From contig NZ_LQPM01000012.1 of assembly GCF_002101815.1 (NCBI RefSeq), positions 52,936 through 116,935 on the forward strand: a stretch of DNA of 64,000 nt. The letters are read 5' to 3'. The position numbers and the translations under genes are program-made. This DNA comes from Mycobacterium paraense (GTDB lineage Bacteria; Actinomycetota; Actinomycetes; Mycobacteriales; Mycobacteriaceae). A model generated the notes under the pieces. That model did no database searches. It had not been told where the DNA came from and was given only the letters and a program-made list of their open reading frames with translations. Shown in pieces: positions 33,986 through 48,610 of the stretch; the first letter of the stretch is position 1, and each line of letters begins with the position of its first letter.

Positions 33986-34804
33986 CTAGCGCGACGGTTT
34001 GGGGCAGGACGGATGGGTGCCCGCGGTGACGAGATCGGCGACCGCCGCGCGCGGGTCGCCGCTTTTGACCAGACCCTCGCCGACCAGAACCGCGTCGGCG
34101 CCGGCACCGGCGTAGGCCAGCAGGTCACCGGTGCCGCGCACGCCGGATTCGGCGATCCGGATCACGTTGCTGGGCAGCCCCGGCGCGATGCGCGCGAAGC
34201 AATCCCGGTCCACTTCCAGGGTCGCGAGGTCGCGGGCGTTGACGCCGATCACGTTGGCCCCGGCCTTCAGCGCCCGGTCGGCCTCTTGCTCGGTGTGCAC
34301 TTCGACGAGTGCGGTCATGCCGAGCGATTCCGTGCGGTCCAGCATCGACACCAACGCCGACTGCTCCAGCGCGGCGACGATCAGCAACAGCATGTCGGCG
34401 CCGTGCGCGCGCGCCTCGTGGATCTGGTAGGGCTGCACCACAAAGTCTTTGCGCAGCACCGGGATTGACACCGCGGCCCGCACCGCGTCCAGGTCGTCGA
34501 GCGAGCCGCGGAAGCGCCGCTCCTCGGTCAGCACGCTGATGATGCGGGCGCCGCCGTCCTCGTAGGCCTGGGCCAGCTTCGCCGGATCGGCAATGGGCGC
34601 TAGCGAACCCGCCGACGGGCTGGCGCGCTTGACCTCCGCGATGACGCCGATACCGGGCTCGCGCAGGGCGGCCATCACGTCCAGCGGTGGTGGCGCCGCC
34701 GCGGCGGCCGCCTTGATTTCGGTCAGGCTGACAACGGCTTCGCGCGCGGCAACGTCGGCCCGGACTCCCTCGAGGATGGAGTCAAGCACGGATGCCGGAC
34801 TCAT
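33986..34804 (-). CDS. trpC: Indole-3-glycerol phosphate synthase
   Basis: Converts carboxyphenylamino-deoxyribulose phosphate to indole-3-glycerol phosphate. The 272-aa TIM barrel carries [14 protein letters not shown], the catalytic lysine in [14 protein letters not shown] and the glutamate in IAESGVRG. The ATG 34804 has AAGGGA upstream. A 100-bp gap separates it from the upstream membrane-protein gene, which leaves room for an internal promoter although none is decisive. Confidence 0.97.
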   Translation of the reverse strand: MSPASVLDSILEGVRADVAAREAVVSLTEIKAAAAAAPPPLDVMAALREPGIGVIAEVKRASPSAGSLAPIADPAKLAQAYEDGGARIISVLTEERRFRGSLDDLDAVRAAVSIPVLRKDFVVQPYQIHEARAHGADMLLLIVAALEQSALVSMLDRTESLGMTALVEVHTEQEADRALKAGANVIGVNARDLATLEVDRDCFARIAPGLPSNVIRIAESGVRGTGDLLAYAGAGADAVLVGEGLVKSGDPRAAVADLVTAGTHPSCPKPSR

Positions 34805-34904
34805 GCCTGTCGTTCCCTTCCCACTGCCATCACACTGTCGCCACGATTACTTAGCCGATTTCGATGACGTGAAAGAAGGGTAGCGACCGTCACAGCGCGG
34901 CCCG

Positions 34905-35574
34905 TCACCGACCCTCGGTGTCGGACTCGCGGGCCCGATCGGTCGGGTCGCGTCCCTCGTCAAGCGCATCCCAGATCATCCGCTCCGACATATCCGACAT
35001 CTCCGGCTTTTCACCCGCCTCCAGCATCGCCCCGCCGGCGTCGTCGCGTCGCGCATTCGATCGGCGGGTCGCGGGCGCGGCGTACTTCGCTGCGCCGTCG
35101 CGGGCCTTCGAGGCCGACCGCATCAACAGGACGGCCGCGGCCAGCGTGCACACCGCGGCGCCGACCGCGATCCCGGCCCCCCAGTAGCGCCGCTCGCTCC
35201 CCACCAGGAACATCACCGGGATATGCGCCAGCTCGGCGCCGCGCACCCCCACGTCGGGAACCACCCACAAGCTGACGCCGAGATAGCCGACCGCGAGGCT
35301 GGCCACCGCCAGCAGCGCCGCCAGCACCCGCAGCGGCCAGCCGCGCACGGCGAGCGCCGCCACGGCGGTGGCCAGCATGAGCAGCGCCAACGGCAGCAGC
35401 GCCGACGACCACGTCGCGCCGGACAGCGTCACCTGCTTCGGCTGGCCCAGCCCGTCGAAGGAGCGGACCACCACCCACGGCAGCCGCGACGCCACCCACA
35501 GCGCCGCCGCGGCCGCCATCAGCAGCAGCTGGGCGACGACGATGGTGATCCGGCCGGCCCGGGCCGGGCGCCCA

Positions 35575-35582
<8 letters not shown>
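34905..35582 (-). CDS. Trp-operon-associated membrane protein (TIGR02234 type)
   Basis: 225 aa with four hydrophobic segments (about residues 11-32, 55-72, 78-98 and 127-150) and a polar tail. It starts inside the last 8 bases of trpE and corresponds to Rv1610. Actinobacterial trp operons often carry this gene between trpE and trpC. Its role is unknown; a part in tryptophan or precursor transport or sensing is only inference from position. Confidence 0.88.
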
Positions 35583-37113
<1,531 letters not shown>

Positions 37114-37153
37114 CGATCCATCCTCCCAGATGGGGTGCGGCGGCCATCGGGCG

Positions 37154-37159
37154 TAGCGT
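37154..37159 (+). promoter_or_regulatory. -10 box TAGCGT for bcpB
   Basis: TAGCGT, seven bases and ATG 37167 form a leaderless start. It lies in the 53-bp divergent region shared with trpE. Confidence 0.5.
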
Positions 37160-37166
37160 GACGCCC

Positions 37167-37631
37167 ATGAAAACTGGTGACACCGTGGCCGACTTCGAGC
37201 TTCCCGACCAGACCGGGACGCCCCGCAAGCTCAGCGCCCTGCTCGCCGACGGGCCGGTGGTCCTGTTCTTTTATCCCGCCGCGATGACGCCCGGCTGCAC
37301 CAAGGAGGCGTGCCACTTCCGCGACCTGGCCGCGGAGTTCGCGGCCGTCGGGGCCGGCCGGGTCGGCATCAGCGCCGATCCCGTGGAAAAGCAGGCCAAG
37401 TTCGCCGACCTGCGCAAGTTCGACTACCCGCTGCTCTCGGACACCGAGGGCACCGTCGCTACGCAGTTCGGCGTCAAGCGCGGCCTGCTGGGCAAGCTGA
37501 TGCCGGTCAAGCGCACCACATTCGTCATCGACACCGATCGCAAAGTGCTCGACGTGATCGCCAGCGAATTCAGCATGGACACCCACGCCGACAAGGCGCT
37601 TCAGACGCTGCGGGCGCGCTCGTCGGCCTAG
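37167..37631 (+). CDS. bcpB: Peroxiredoxin, bacterioferritin comigratory protein type
   Basis: Thiol peroxidase that reduces hydroperoxides. The 154-aa protein (same length as Rv1608c) has the thioredoxin fold with [18 protein letters not shown], in which the first cysteine is peroxidatic and the one five residues on is resolving, the 1-Cys/2-Cys BCP pattern. It ends four bases before the converging chaA gene. Confidence 0.93.
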   Translation: MKTGDTVADFELPDQTGTPRKLSALLADGPVVLFFYPAAMTPGCTKEACHFRDLAAEFAAVGAGRVGISADPVEKQAKFADLRKFDYPLLSDTEGTVATQFGVKRGLLGKLMPVKRTTFVIDTDRKVLDVIASEFSMDTHADKALQTLRARSSA

Positions 37632-37635
37632 CGCG

Positions 37636-38739
37636 TCAGGGGATCACCGCCAAGAACAGATACGCGGCGAACAACACCAGGTGCACCTCGCCCTGCAGCC
37701 GGGTGGCCCGGCCGGGCACCACGGTCAACATGCTGATCACCACGGTCAGCGCGAGCAGAACCAGCTGGGTGGGCGCCAGGCCGAGCACCAGCGGGCCCTT
37801 GAGCCAGATGCTGGCCAGCGCGATCGCCGGGATGGTCAGCCCGATGCTGGCCATCGCCGAGCCGTAGGCCAGGTTCAGGCTGGTCTGGATGCGGCCGCGC
37901 CGCGCCGCGCGCACAGCGGCGAGCGTCTCGGGCAGCAGCACCAGCAACGCGATCACCACGCCGACGAAGGTCTGCGGGAATCCGGCGGCGGTGACCAGGC
38001 GTTCCACGGCCGGCGATTCCTGTTCGGCCAGGCCCACCACCGCGACGAGCGCGACCAGCAGCAGCACGAGGCTGATCAGCGCCGCGCGGGCGGTCGGCGG
38101 GTCGGCGTGGTTCTCGTCCTCCTCGAAGAGCCGCTTTTGACCCCGTTGCGCGACGGGCAGGAAAAAGTCGCGATGCCGCACGGTCTGGGTGAAGACGAAC
38201 AGCAAATACAGCAGCAGCGACGCGACCGCGGCGAAGATGAGCTGCCCGGGCGAGAACTCCTTGCCGGGGTGGCTGATGGTGAACGCGGGCAGGGCCAGGC
38301 TGAGCGTGGCCAGCGTGGTGAGCGTGGCCAGCGCGGCCCCGCTGCCCTCGGCGTTGAACAGCGTCACGCCGTAGCGGCGGGAGCCCCACGACAGCGACAG
38401 ACCGGCGATCCCGTTGGTGGTGATCATGAAGGCGGCGAACGCGGTGTCGCGGGCCAGCGTGGCCGCCTCGTTGCCGCCCGATGCCATCAGCTCGACGATG
38501 AGGGCCACCTCGATGATCGTGACCGCGCCCGCCAGCACCAGGGAGCCGAACGGCTCGCCGACGCGCGCGGCGACCACCTCCGCGTGCTGGACGGCGGCCA
38601 GCACCGCACCGATCAACAGCACGGCCTGCAGCGCGACCAGCACCGGCCCGAGCTGCTCGTCCCAGGTGGCCGTCAGCACGACGACGGCGATCAGCGGCAC
38701 CACCGCGGTCCAGGACGTCCAGGGCAGCCGTTTCAACAT
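37636..38739 (-). CDS. chaA: Calcium (sodium, potassium)/proton antiporter
   Basis: 367 aa with about eleven membrane segments and the two acidic CaCA signature repeats, SGGNEAATLARD near residue 88 and LPETLAAVRA near residue 272. ChaA proteins expel Ca2+, Na+ or K+ in exchange for protons. It corresponds to Rv1607 (360 aa). In M. tuberculosis the next gene is hisI, but here three extra genes intervene. Confidence 0.92.
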   Translation of the reverse strand: MLKRLPWTSWTAVVPLIAVVVLTATWDEQLGPVLVALQAVLLIGAVLAAVQHAEVVAARVGEPFGSLVLAGAVTIIEVALIVELMASGGNEAATLARDTAFAAFMITTNGIAGLSLSWGSRRYGVTLFNAEGSGAALATLTTLATLSLALPAFTISHPGKEFSPGQLIFAAVASLLLYLLFVFTQTVRHRDFFLPVAQRGQKRLFEEDENHADPPTARAALISLVLLLVALVAVVGLAEQESPAVERLVTAAGFPQTFVGVVIALLVLLPETLAAVRAARRGRIQTSLNLAYGSAMASIGLTIPAIALASIWLKGPLVLGLAPTQLVLLALTVVISMLTVVPGRATRLQGEVHLVLFAAYLFLAVIP

Positions 38740-38812
38740 CGCCCGCCATTGTCACCGAATACGCGTCCCGATGCGCGACGGCCGGCCGCGGAGTCAGGCC
38801 GCCGTCAGGGCG

Positions 38813-39640
38813 TCAGCAAGATTTGGTCGCCACCACGAAGTAGCCGCGCGGCACGCCGGGCACGTCCAGCGGAACGACCGGGTGCTCCCAGCGGTGCCAC
38901 CTGCTGCCGGGTTCGGCCACGTCGGTGACCGCGGCGCTCCAGCCGTGCCGCTCGACGAGGGCGGCGGGCGCGTCGGTGCCGAACGTCCAGGGCGCGCCGA
39001 GCCGACGCATGAATTCCTGGGTGGACTGCAGGAACGGCGCCTCCAGCAGAAGCCGGCCGATCACGTTGTACAGCAGCACATCCCCCGGTGCGGACAGCGC
39101 GTCGACCCGCGCGAACAGGGCGTCGACGGCCGATGCGTCGAGGTACTGCAACAATCCCTCGACCAACCACGCCGTCTTCGACGACGACCTAAATCCTTGC
39201 GCCAGAAGGGCTTTGGGCCAGTCGTCGGACAGGTCGATGCCCACCGCGACGCGCCGGCACCGGGGCGGCGCGCCGGCCAGTCGCTGCTCCTTGGCCGCCA
39301 TCACTTCCGGCTGGTCCACCTCGTAGACGGTGGTGCCCTGGCGCCACGGCAGGCGATACGCCCGGGCGTCCATGCCCGCGGCCAGGATCACCACCTGCGA
39401 CGCCCCGGCGCGCTGCGCGTCGAGCAGCGCCTCGTCGAAAAACCGCGTGCGGATGGCGATCTCGGCGGGCGACTGCCCGGTCGCGGCGACGGCGTCGGCG
39501 AGCAGCCGTCGGCCGTCGTCGCCGGCCAGCCGTTCCGCGAACGGGTCGGCGAAAAGCGGGTCGTCGCGCCGGGATTCCTCGGCGCGCACCGCCGCCGCGA
39601 GGAGTCCGGTGGCCGCTACCGCGTGTTTGGTGCTGTCCAT
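38813..39640 (-). CDS. S-adenosylmethionine-dependent methyltransferase (mycobacterial TIGR00027 family)
   Basis: 275 aa. The family pattern is clear: MDSTKHAVAATGLLAAAVRAEES, ADPFAERLAGDDG, then VVILAAGMDARAYRLPW (SAM-binding loop) and VYEVDQPEVMAAKEQRL. Mycobacteria have many paralogues with unknown substrates, related to leucine carboxyl methyltransferase. The ATG 39640 is 7 bases after the stop of the AraC-type gene, so the two form an operon. An in-frame start 63 bases upstream lies within that gene and is rejected. Confidence 0.9.
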   Translation of the reverse strand: MDSTKHAVAATGLLAAAVRAEESRRDDPLFADPFAERLAGDDGRRLLADAVAATGQSPAEIAIRTRFFDEALLDAQRAGASQVVILAAGMDARAYRLPWRQGTTVYEVDQPEVMAAKEQRLAGAPPRCRRVAVGIDLSDDWPKALLAQGFRSSSKTAWLVEGLLQYLDASAVDALFARVDALSAPGDVLLYNVIGRLLLEAPFLQSTQEFMRRLGAPWTFGTDAPAALVERHGWSAAVTDVAEPGSRWHRWEHPVVPLDVPGVPRGYFVVATKSC

Positions 39641-39647
39641 CCGCCGA

Positions 39648-40502
39648 TCATGACGGCCCGGGCACCGCCGGTATTGCATATTTGTGCCGCGCGACCGGGA
39701 CATGGCTGGGCAGCACGAGCCGCTGCCGGCCGTATTGCGTCGGCGTCATCGCGGTGAACGAGCGGAAGTCGCGAACGAAATGCGCCTGGTCGAAATAGCC
39801 GGCGTCCGCGGCGAGGCGCGCCCCGCCCGTCGTCCCCTCCCCGAGCCGGCGCAGCGCCGCCTGCAGGCGCCGCACCCGCGCATAGGTCTTGGGCGCCAGG
39901 CCCACCTCTGCCCGGAACTGCGCGATCATCCGCTTGGTCGACCACCCCGTCAGGCGCCGGACCTCCGCCATCCGCACCGACGGATCGGCCTCGATCGCCG
40001 CCAGCGCGGCCGCGACGCCGGGATCCCGGCGCACCGCGAACCGCGCCCGCGACAGCAGAAACTCCTCGAGGATGCCGAAGCGGGCGGCGACCGACGGGGC
40101 GGCGATCAGCCGCTCGTGCACCTCGCGACCGCCCCGCCCCCAGATCTCCTCCAGGCCGACGGCCTGGTCCTCCACATCGCCGAGCGGAACGCCGAGAAAC
40201 GGAAAGGCGCCGCCGGGCCGGAAGTGGATCGCCATGGCGGGCTCGTCGGACGCGATGTCGGTGATGTACGACGCCCGGTGCGGCCCGGCCACGACGGCGG
40301 GCGGAACCGGCAACCGGGTGCGCCCGTCGGCGGTGTAGAAGTCCAATTGCTGGCGCCGCCCGACGTCGAACACGATGGTCACCGCCCCACGCGGCAGCGC
40401 CCGGCTTCGGTAGCTGGGGCCGCGGTGTCGCCAATGCCCGAAGAACTCGACGTATTCGGCCAGGGGCGGCGCCGGCCGGTACAGCGCGGGTCGGTACACC
40501 AC
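39648..40502 (-). CDS. AraC-family transcriptional regulator
   Basis: 284 aa from GTG 40502, which follows AAAGGA with good spacing. The N-terminal part (WRHRGPSYRSRALPRGAVTIVFD...) resembles DUF6597-type sensory domains. The C-terminal double helix-turn-helix is at about residues 165-265, with MAEVRRLTGWSTKRMIAQF and AADAGYFDQAHFVRDFRSF. It runs divergently from the kinase gene across 51 bp and directly precedes the methyltransferase gene, which is its most likely target. Confidence 0.9.
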   Translation of the reverse strand: MVYRPALYRPAPPLAEYVEFFGHWRHRGPSYRSRALPRGAVTIVFDVGRRQQLDFYTADGRTRLPVPPAVVAGPHRASYITDIASDEPAMAIHFRPGGAFPFLGVPLGDVEDQAVGLEEIWGRGGREVHERLIAAPSVAARFGILEEFLLSRARFAVRRDPGVAAALAAIEADPSVRMAEVRRLTGWSTKRMIAQFRAEVGLAPKTYARVRRLQAALRRLGEGTTGGARLAADAGYFDQAHFVRDFRSFTAMTPTQYGRQRLVLPSHVPVARHKYAIPAVPGPS

Positions 40503-40541
40503 GGCCGGTCCTTTCTGCCATCTTCGGGCGGGTGGCCTCAG

Positions 40542-40547
40542 TAACAT
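40542..40547 (+). promoter_or_regulatory. -10 box TAACAT for the kinase gene
   Basis: TAACAT, six bases and ATG 40554 make another leaderless start, in the 51-bp region divergent from the AraC gene. Confidence 0.5.
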
Positions 40548-40553
40548 GCTCAC

Positions 40554-42110
40554 ATGCCGAACAGCGACGCGGGCGCCGAAGGGCGCAGCGACGGCCTGAC
40601 CGAGGGACAGGTGTTCGCCGGATACACGATCGTTCGCCGGCTCGGGACCGGCGGCATGGGCCAGGTGTATTTGGCGCAGCACCCGCGGCTGCCTCGCCGC
40701 GACGCCCTCAAGATCCTGCCGCGTGGGCTGACGGCGAACGACGAATTCCGCCAGCGCTTCAACCGGGAGGCCGACCTGGCGGCCAGCCTGTACAACGAGC
40801 ACATCGTCGGCATCCACGACCGCGGCGAGTTCGACGGGCAGCTGTGGATCTCGATGGACTACGTGCAGGGAACCGACGCCGCGAAACTGCTGCGCACCGA
40901 GTACCCGTCCGGTATGCCGAAAGCCGATGTGGTCGAAATCATTTCGGCCGTCGCCGACGCTCTCGACTACGCACACGAGCGCAAGCTGCTGCACCGCGAC
41001 GTCAAACCCGCCAACATCCTGCTGACCGACGCCAGCCCGCGGCGGCGGATCCTGCTCGCCGACTTCGGCATCGCCCGCGAACTGGGTGACATCAGCGGCC
41101 TGACCGCGACCAACATGCTGGTGGGCACGACCGCGTACTGCGCGCCCGAGCAGCTGCAGGGCGCGGACCTGGACGGGCGGGCCGATCAATACGCGCTCGG
41201 CTGCACCGCGTTCGATCTGCTGTCCGGGTCGGCGCCGTTCCGCCACTCGAATCCGGCGGTGGTCATCACCCAGCACCTGTCCGCGCCACCGCCGAACATC
41301 AGCGAACGCCGCCCCGAGCTGGCCGACCTCGACGGCCCGATCGCCAAAGCGCTCGCCAAGAAGCCCGACGACCGCTACGCGACGTGCGCCGACTTCGCGG
41401 CGGCTTTGGGTAACCAGCTCAACACCGCGGCGTCGGAGGTGGCGGCCGGCGCCACCGAGGTCATCCCGGCGCCGACCGCGGTCATCGCCAAGCCCAGCGG
41501 CGCGCCGGCGCCCCCGCCGAAAGCGCGCGGCGGGTCCCGGGGACCGGCGGTGGCGATCGGCGTGCTGGTCGCCGTCGCGGTGGTGGCGGTGGGCGCCTAC
41601 TTCGGCGTCCGCGCGCTCGGCACCCGAAATCACCAGCACCACAACACCGCCATCGCGCCCGCGCAGTCGGCGCCGCCGGCGCCCGGAGCCGCCGCGCCCC
41701 CCGGCAACGCCGCGCCGTCGGCGGTCAAGCTGTCCGGCCAGATCACCGATCAGGTGGGGGTGCTCGGCCCCCTGGAGTACGACGCCGTGAACCGGGCCCT
41801 CACCAGGCTCTACAACGGGCGCGGCACCCGGCTCTGGGTGGTGTACGTCCCCAACTTCGGCGGGCTCAAGCCGCTCAAGTGGGCCGAAAATGCCATGGCC
41901 GCCAACAATTTCACCGACAGCGACGCGATCCTGGCCATCGCGACCGAAGGGCCGGCCTTCTCCTTCCGGGTGCCCAACGCGGTGATCACCGGCAAGGCCA
42001 TCGATCTCGAGATGATCCGCCGTGACCGCATCGCGCCGGCCGTGTTCCGCCACGAATGGGCCCGCGCCGCCATCGCCGCGGCCCAGGGGTTGGACGTCGC
42101 GCCCAGTTAG
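40554..42110 (+). CDS. Receptor-type Ser/Thr protein kinase with extracellular TPM domain
   Basis: 518 aa. The kinase domain occupies residues 24-290: glycine loop GTGGMG at 31-36, ATP lysine K53, catalytic HRD aspartate D149 with [12 protein letters not shown] aspartate D170, and the activation-loop [17 protein letters not shown]. The closest mycobacterial style is PknF. A proline/alanine linker leads to one membrane helix (about 331-353). Outside the membrane, after an AP-rich stretch, residues 393-510 match the TPM fold ([30 protein letters not shown]). TPM domains elsewhere act in photosystem II repair and phosphatase-like proteins; its use as a kinase sensor is inference. The gene converges with hisI, overlapping by four bases. 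Confidence 0.92.
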   Translation: MPNSDAGAEGRSDGLTEGQVFAGYTIVRRLGTGGMGQVYLAQHPRLPRRDALKILPRGLTANDEFRQRFNREADLAASLYNEHIVGIHDRGEFDGQLWISMDYVQGTDAAKLLRTEYPSGMPKADVVEIISAVADALDYAHERKLLHRDVKPANILLTDASPRRRILLADFGIARELGDISGLTATNMLVGTTAYCAPEQLQGADLDGRADQYALGCTAFDLLSGSAPFRHSNPAVVITQHLSAPPPNISERRPELADLDGPIAKALAKKPDDRYATCADFAAALGNQLNTAASEVAAGATEVIPAPTAVIAKPSGAPAPPPKARGGSRGPAVAIGVLVAVAVVAVGAYFGVRALGTRNHQHHNTAIAPAQSAPPAPGAAAPPGNAAPSAVKLSGQITDQVGVLGPLEYDAVNRALTRLYNGRGTRLWVVYVPNFGGLKPLKWAENAMAANNFTDSDAILAIATEGPAFSFRVPNAVITGKAIDLEMIRRDRIAPAVFRHEWARAAIAAAQGLDVAPS

Positions 42111-42454
42111 CCTTCGGGTGTGAGCAGCACGTCGGCGTCGAAGCAGCTGTGATCGCCGGTGTGGCAGGCGGCGCCGACCTGATCGACGGTCAGCAGCACG
42201 GTGTCGCCGTCGCAGTCCAGGCGTACCGAGTGCACGCGCTGGGTGTGGCCGGACGTCGCGCCCTTGACCCATTGCTCGCCGCGGGAGCGCGAATAGTACG
42301 TGGCCTCACGGGTTTCCAGGGTGCGGGCCAGCGCCTCGTCGTCCATCCACGCGACCATCAGCACGTCGCCGCTGCCGCGCTCCTGCACGACCGCGGCGAT
42401 CAGCCCGTCGGCGTTGCGCTTGAGCCGCGCGGCGATGTTCGGGTCGAGCGTCAT
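42107..42454 (-). CDS. hisI: Phosphoribosyl-AMP cyclohydrolase
   Basis: Third step of histidine synthesis, ring opening of phosphoribosyl-AMP. The 115-aa protein has [29 protein letters not shown] and the zinc-binding LDCDGD and [12 protein letters not shown]. The companion pyrophosphohydrolase hisE is not fused and is not in the window. ATG 42454 overlaps the hisF stop (ATGA). Last gene of the his operon. Confidence 0.96.
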   Translation of the reverse strand: MTLDPNIAARLKRNADGLIAAVVQERGSGDVLMVAWMDDEALARTLETREATYYSRSRGEQWVKGATSGHTQRVHSVRLDCDGDTVLLTVDQVGAACHTGDHSCFDADVLLTPEG

Positions 42455-43236
42455 CGGACCGGGATCTTCTCGGCGGCCATGGCGGCCTTCACCTGACCGA
42501 TCGTCAGCTCGCGGAAGTGAAAGACGCTGGCGGCCAACACCGCATCCGCCCCGGCGGCGACCGCGGGCGCGAAGTGTTCGGCCGCCCCGGCGCCGCCGCT
42601 GGCGATCACCGGCACCGAGACCGCCGCGCGCACCGCGCGCAGCATCGGCAGGTCGAACCCCGCCTTGGTGCCGTCGGCGTCCATCGAGTTGAGCAGGATC
42701 TCCCCCACCCCCAGATCGGCGCCGCGGGCCGCCCACTCCACGGCATCGATGCCGGTGCCGCGGCGCCCCCCGTGGGTGGTGACCTCCCAGCCCGACGGCG
42801 TCGGCGCCGACCCCGCGGGAACCGTGCGGGCGTCGACGGACAACACGATGCATTGCGAGCCGAATTGCGTTGCCAGTTCGGCCAACAGGTCGGGGCGGGC
42901 GATCGCGGCGGTGTTGACCGAGACCTTGTCGGCCCCGGCGCGCAGCAGCGTGTCGACGTCGGCGACCGTGCGCACCCCCCCGCCGACCGTGAGCGGGATG
43001 AATACCTGCTCGGCGGTACGGCGCACCACCTCCAGCATCGTCGCCCTGCCCGACGAGGACGCGGTCACGTCGAGGAAGGTCAGCTCGTCGGCGCCCTCCG
43101 CGTCATAGGCCGCCGCCAGTTCCACGGGATCGCCGGCGTCGCGCAGGTTTTCGAAGTTGACGCCCTTGACCACCCGCCCGGCGTCGACGTCCAGGCACGG
43201 GATCACGCGCACGGCAAGTCCGGTGTCGGAGTACAT
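42451..43236 (-). CDS. hisF: Imidazole glycerol phosphate synthase cyclase subunit
   Basis: Forms imidazole glycerol phosphate and AICAR from PRFAR with ammonia from HisH. The 261-aa TIM barrel starts [20 protein letters not shown], with the catalytic aspartates in CLDVD and in [15 protein letters not shown]. Start ATG 43236 is 2 bases before the impA stop. A longer upstream frame belongs to impA and is rejected. Confidence 0.96.
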   Translation of the reverse strand: MYSDTGLAVRVIPCLDVDAGRVVKGVNFENLRDAGDPVELAAAYDAEGADELTFLDVTASSSGRATMLEVVRRTAEQVFIPLTVGGGVRTVADVDTLLRAGADKVSVNTAAIARPDLLAELATQFGSQCIVLSVDARTVPAGSAPTPSGWEVTTHGGRRGTGIDAVEWAARGADLGVGEILLNSMDADGTKAGFDLPMLRAVRAAVSVPVIASGGAGAAEHFAPAVAAGADAVLAASVFHFRELTIGQVKAAMAAEKIPVR

Positions 43237-43237
43237 C

Positions 43238-44038
43238 TCAGTAGTCCCCCGGGTCGCCGACGGCGCTGAGGATGTCGAGGATCTCGCCGTGCGCGCCGGG
43301 CGCGGCGGCCAGCACCGAGTCCGACGTCGGGGTCCACGGTTTGCCGGCCAGGTCGGTGACGATGCCGCCGGCGGCCCGCACCTGCGCCACCCCGGCGGCG
43401 TGGTCCCAGACGTGGCCACCGAAGCTTATTGCGGCACCGACGATCCCGTCGGCGACGTAGACGAGGTCGATCCCGGTCGACCCGTGCATGCGCAACCGCG
43501 AGGACACCCGGCTCAGGTTCTCCAGCAGCGCCATCCGGTAGCGCCCCGGGAAACGGCCCCGCGAGTCGGCGCTGAACGTCCCGACCGCGAGGAGGCTCTC
43601 ACCGAGCTCCGTGGTTTCCAGCGGCGGCTGCGGCGCACCGTTTTTGATTAGCGGGCCCCCCGCGACGGCGGTGTAGCGCTCGTCGGTGAACGGCAACCAG
43701 GTCAGGCCCGCCACCGGATCGCCGTCGTGCAAAAGGGCCAGCAGGATCGCGGCCATCGGCGAGCCGGCAGCGTAGTTGAAGGTTCCGTCCACGGGATCCA
43801 GCACCCACACCCACGGCGAGTCCACGTCGGTGCCGCCGAACTCCTCGCCGTGCACGCCGATCCCGGTGGTCGCCTGCAGGGCGGTGACGACCTGCCGCTC
43901 GATCTCCAGGTCGATCTCGGTGGCAAAGTCGTTGCCCTTCTTGGCAACCGCGGAATCGGCGCGATGCCCCTCCAGGAAGCGCGGCACCGCGGCGTCGAGG
44001 ATCTTCGAGGCCACCGACACCAGCGCGTTGAGGTCCAT
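43238..44038 (-). CDS. impA: Inositol-monophosphatase family phosphatase
   Basis: Mg2+-dependent phosphatase of 266 aa with the lithium-sensitive family motifs [19 protein letters not shown] and [10 protein letters not shown]. Located inside the his operon between hisA and hisF, as in M. tuberculosis (Rv1604), it could be a histidinol-phosphate phosphatase or an inositol-1-phosphatase. The operon position favours the first, while the name impA reflects the second. Four bases separate it from hisA. Confidence 0.9.
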   Translation of the reverse strand: MDLNALVSVASKILDAAVPRFLEGHRADSAVAKKGNDFATEIDLEIERQVVTALQATTGIGVHGEEFGGTDVDSPWVWVLDPVDGTFNYAAGSPMAAILLALLHDGDPVAGLTWLPFTDERYTAVAGGPLIKNGAPQPPLETTELGESLLAVGTFSADSRGRFPGRYRMALLENLSRVSSRLRMHGSTGIDLVYVADGIVGAAISFGGHVWDHAAGVAQVRAAGGIVTDLAGKPWTPTSDSVLAAAPGAHGEILDILSAVGDPGDY

Positions 44039-44042
44039 GCGC

Positions 44043-44774
44043 TTACGCCCTCACCGCGTCGAGGGCCTGCGGCAGGGTGAACCGCCCGGCGTAGAGCGCC
44101 TTTCCCACGATGGCCCCCTCGACCCCGCGGTCGGTGAGCGTGGCGATCGCGCGCAGGTCATCCAGGCTGGACACGCCGCCGGACGCGATCACCGGCGCCT
44201 CGGTGCGGTCGGCCACGGCACCCAGCAGCTCGAGGTTGGGGCCGCCGAGCGTGCCGTCCTTGGTCACGTCGGTGACGACGAACCGCGAACACCCTTGAGC
44301 GTCAAGGCGTTCCAGCACCTCCCACAGGTCGCCGCCGTCGGTCTCCCAGCCGCGCCCGCGCAACCGATGCTCGCCGTCCACGATCTGCACGTCGAGCCCG
44401 ACGGCGACCTGGTCGCCGTGCTCGGCGATCGCCCGGGCGCACCACTGCGGATTTTCCAGCGCGGCGGTGCCCAGGTTGACCCGCGCGCAGCCGGTGGCCA
44501 GCGCGGCGGCCAGGGAGTCGTCGTCGCGGATGCCGCCCGACAGCTCCACCTTGACGTCGAGCTTGCCGACCACCTCGGCGAGCAGCTCGCGGTTGGAGCC
44601 GCGCCCGAACGCGGCGTCCAGGTCGACCAGATGGATCCACTCGGCCCCGTCCCGCTGCCAGCCCAGCGCGGCGTCCAGCGCCGAGCCGTACTCGGTTTCG
44701 CTGCCCGCCTTGCCTTGTACGAGGCGCACGGCGCGGCCGTCGACGACGTCGACCGCCGGTAACAGAATCAACAC
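44043..44774 (-). CDS. hisA: Phosphoribosyl isomerase (HisA, bifunctional with TrpF in actinobacteria)
   Basis: Isomerises ProFAR to PRFAR; in mycobacteria the same enzyme (PriA) also does the TrpF step of tryptophan synthesis, which agrees with the lack of a trpF near the trp genes. The 243-aa TIM barrel begins [18 protein letters not shown] and contains [10 protein letters not shown] and [12 protein letters not shown] with the catalytic aspartates. GGGAGGGG precedes GTG 44774 and TTG 44771, and either could be the start. Starts further upstream run into an inverted repeat and are rejected. Confidence 0.95.
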   Translation of the reverse strand: MLILLPAVDVVDGRAVRLVQGKAGSETEYGSALDAALGWQRDGAEWIHLVDLDAAFGRGSNRELLAEVVGKLDVKVELSGGIRDDDSLAAALATGCARVNLGTAALENPQWCARAIAEHGDQVAVGLDVQIVDGEHRLRGRGWETDGGDLWEVLERLDAQGCSRFVVTDVTKDGTLGGPNLELLGAVADRTEAPVIASGGVSSLDDLRAIATLTDRGVEGAIVGKALYAGRFTLPQALDAVRA

Positions 44775-44790
44775 AGCCCCTCCCGCGCGC

Positions 44791-44847
44791 CGAAAGTGCA
44801 ACTGGCGACACCCCTTCTCGGCGGTTGTGTCGCTAGCTGCACTCTCG
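44791..44847. repeat. Dispersed palindromic element between hisH and hisA, copy A
   Basis: Arms 44791-44811 and 44827-44847 are reverse complements at 18 of 21 positions, with GTGCAACTGGCGACAC in the left arm. The loop CCCTTCTCGGCGGTT is, in reverse complement, nearly the loop of a second copy at 49063-49120. Confidence 0.8.
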
Positions 44848-44856
44848 CCACGTCGT

Positions 44857-45470
44857 TCACAGTCCCTCCACCCAATTGCTCAACACGGCCGCGCCGGCGT
44901 CGCCGCTCTTTTCCGGGTGGAATTGGGTGGCGGAGAGCGGCCCGTCCTCGACGGCGGCCAAGAACGGAACCTGGTGGGTGGCCCACGTCAGCACCGCCTC
45001 GGGAGCGCCCTCCCAACGCTGCGCGGCGTAGGAGTGCACGAAATAGAACCGGGCGTCGGCGGCCAGCCCCTTGAACAGGACGCTGCCCGGACCGGAATCC
45101 ACCACGTTCCAGCCCATGTGCGGGATCACCGGGGCGTCGAGGCGGGTGACCGCACCCGGCCACTGACCGCAGCCCTTTGTCTCCACCCCGAATTCGACGC
45201 CGCGGGCGAACAGGATCTGCATGCCGACGCACACGCCCAGCACCGGGCGCCCTGCGGCGACCCGCTCGGCGATGATCTGCTCCCCCGCGATCTTGCGGAG
45301 CCCCGTCATGCACGCCTCGAATGCGCCGACGCCCGGCACCACCAGCCCGTCGGCGGCCGCCGCCGCGCCGGCGTCGGCGGTCACCTCGACCGACGCGCCG
45401 ACGCGCTGCAGCGCGCGCTGGGCCGACCGCAGGTTGCCCGAGCCATAGTCCAGGACCACAACCGATTTCG

Positions 45471-45474
<4 letters not shown>
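44857..45474 (-). CDS. hisH: Imidazole glycerol phosphate synthase glutaminase subunit
   Basis: Supplies ammonia from glutamine to HisF. The 205-aa class I amidotransferase has the catalytic cysteine in [10 protein letters not shown] and the histidine-glutamate pair in [13 protein letters not shown] 45474 overlaps the hisB stop (GTGA). A palindromic repeat occupies the gap between it and hisA, the only gap over 20 bases inside the his operon. Confidence 0.96.
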
Positions 45475-48564
<3,090 letters not shown>

Positions 48565-48598
48565 TGTCCCAGAGCAGCTCAAGTTGTTATCCCAGCGG

Positions 48599-48604
48599 TA
48601 GTGT
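48599..48604 (+). promoter_or_regulatory. -10 box TAGTGT for the nitroreductase gene
   Basis: TAGTGT is followed by six bases and ATG 48611, which is consistent with a leaderless transcript. Confidence 0.55.
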
Positions 48605-48610
48605 GGCCAC

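Noticed and set aside
37114..37166. Attenuator or leader peptide for trpE
   Set aside because: Only 53 bp separate trpE from the divergent bcpB and no tryptophan-rich short frame or competing hairpins were found.
39648..42272. 874-codon minus-strand frame running from the AraC gene across the kinase gene
   Set aside because: Only the 39648-40502 part is AraC; the rest is antisense to a complete kinase gene.
44791..44847. Short coding frames such as [10 protein letters not shown] over the palindromic element
   Set aside because: The frame is created by the repeat itself and has no start signals.
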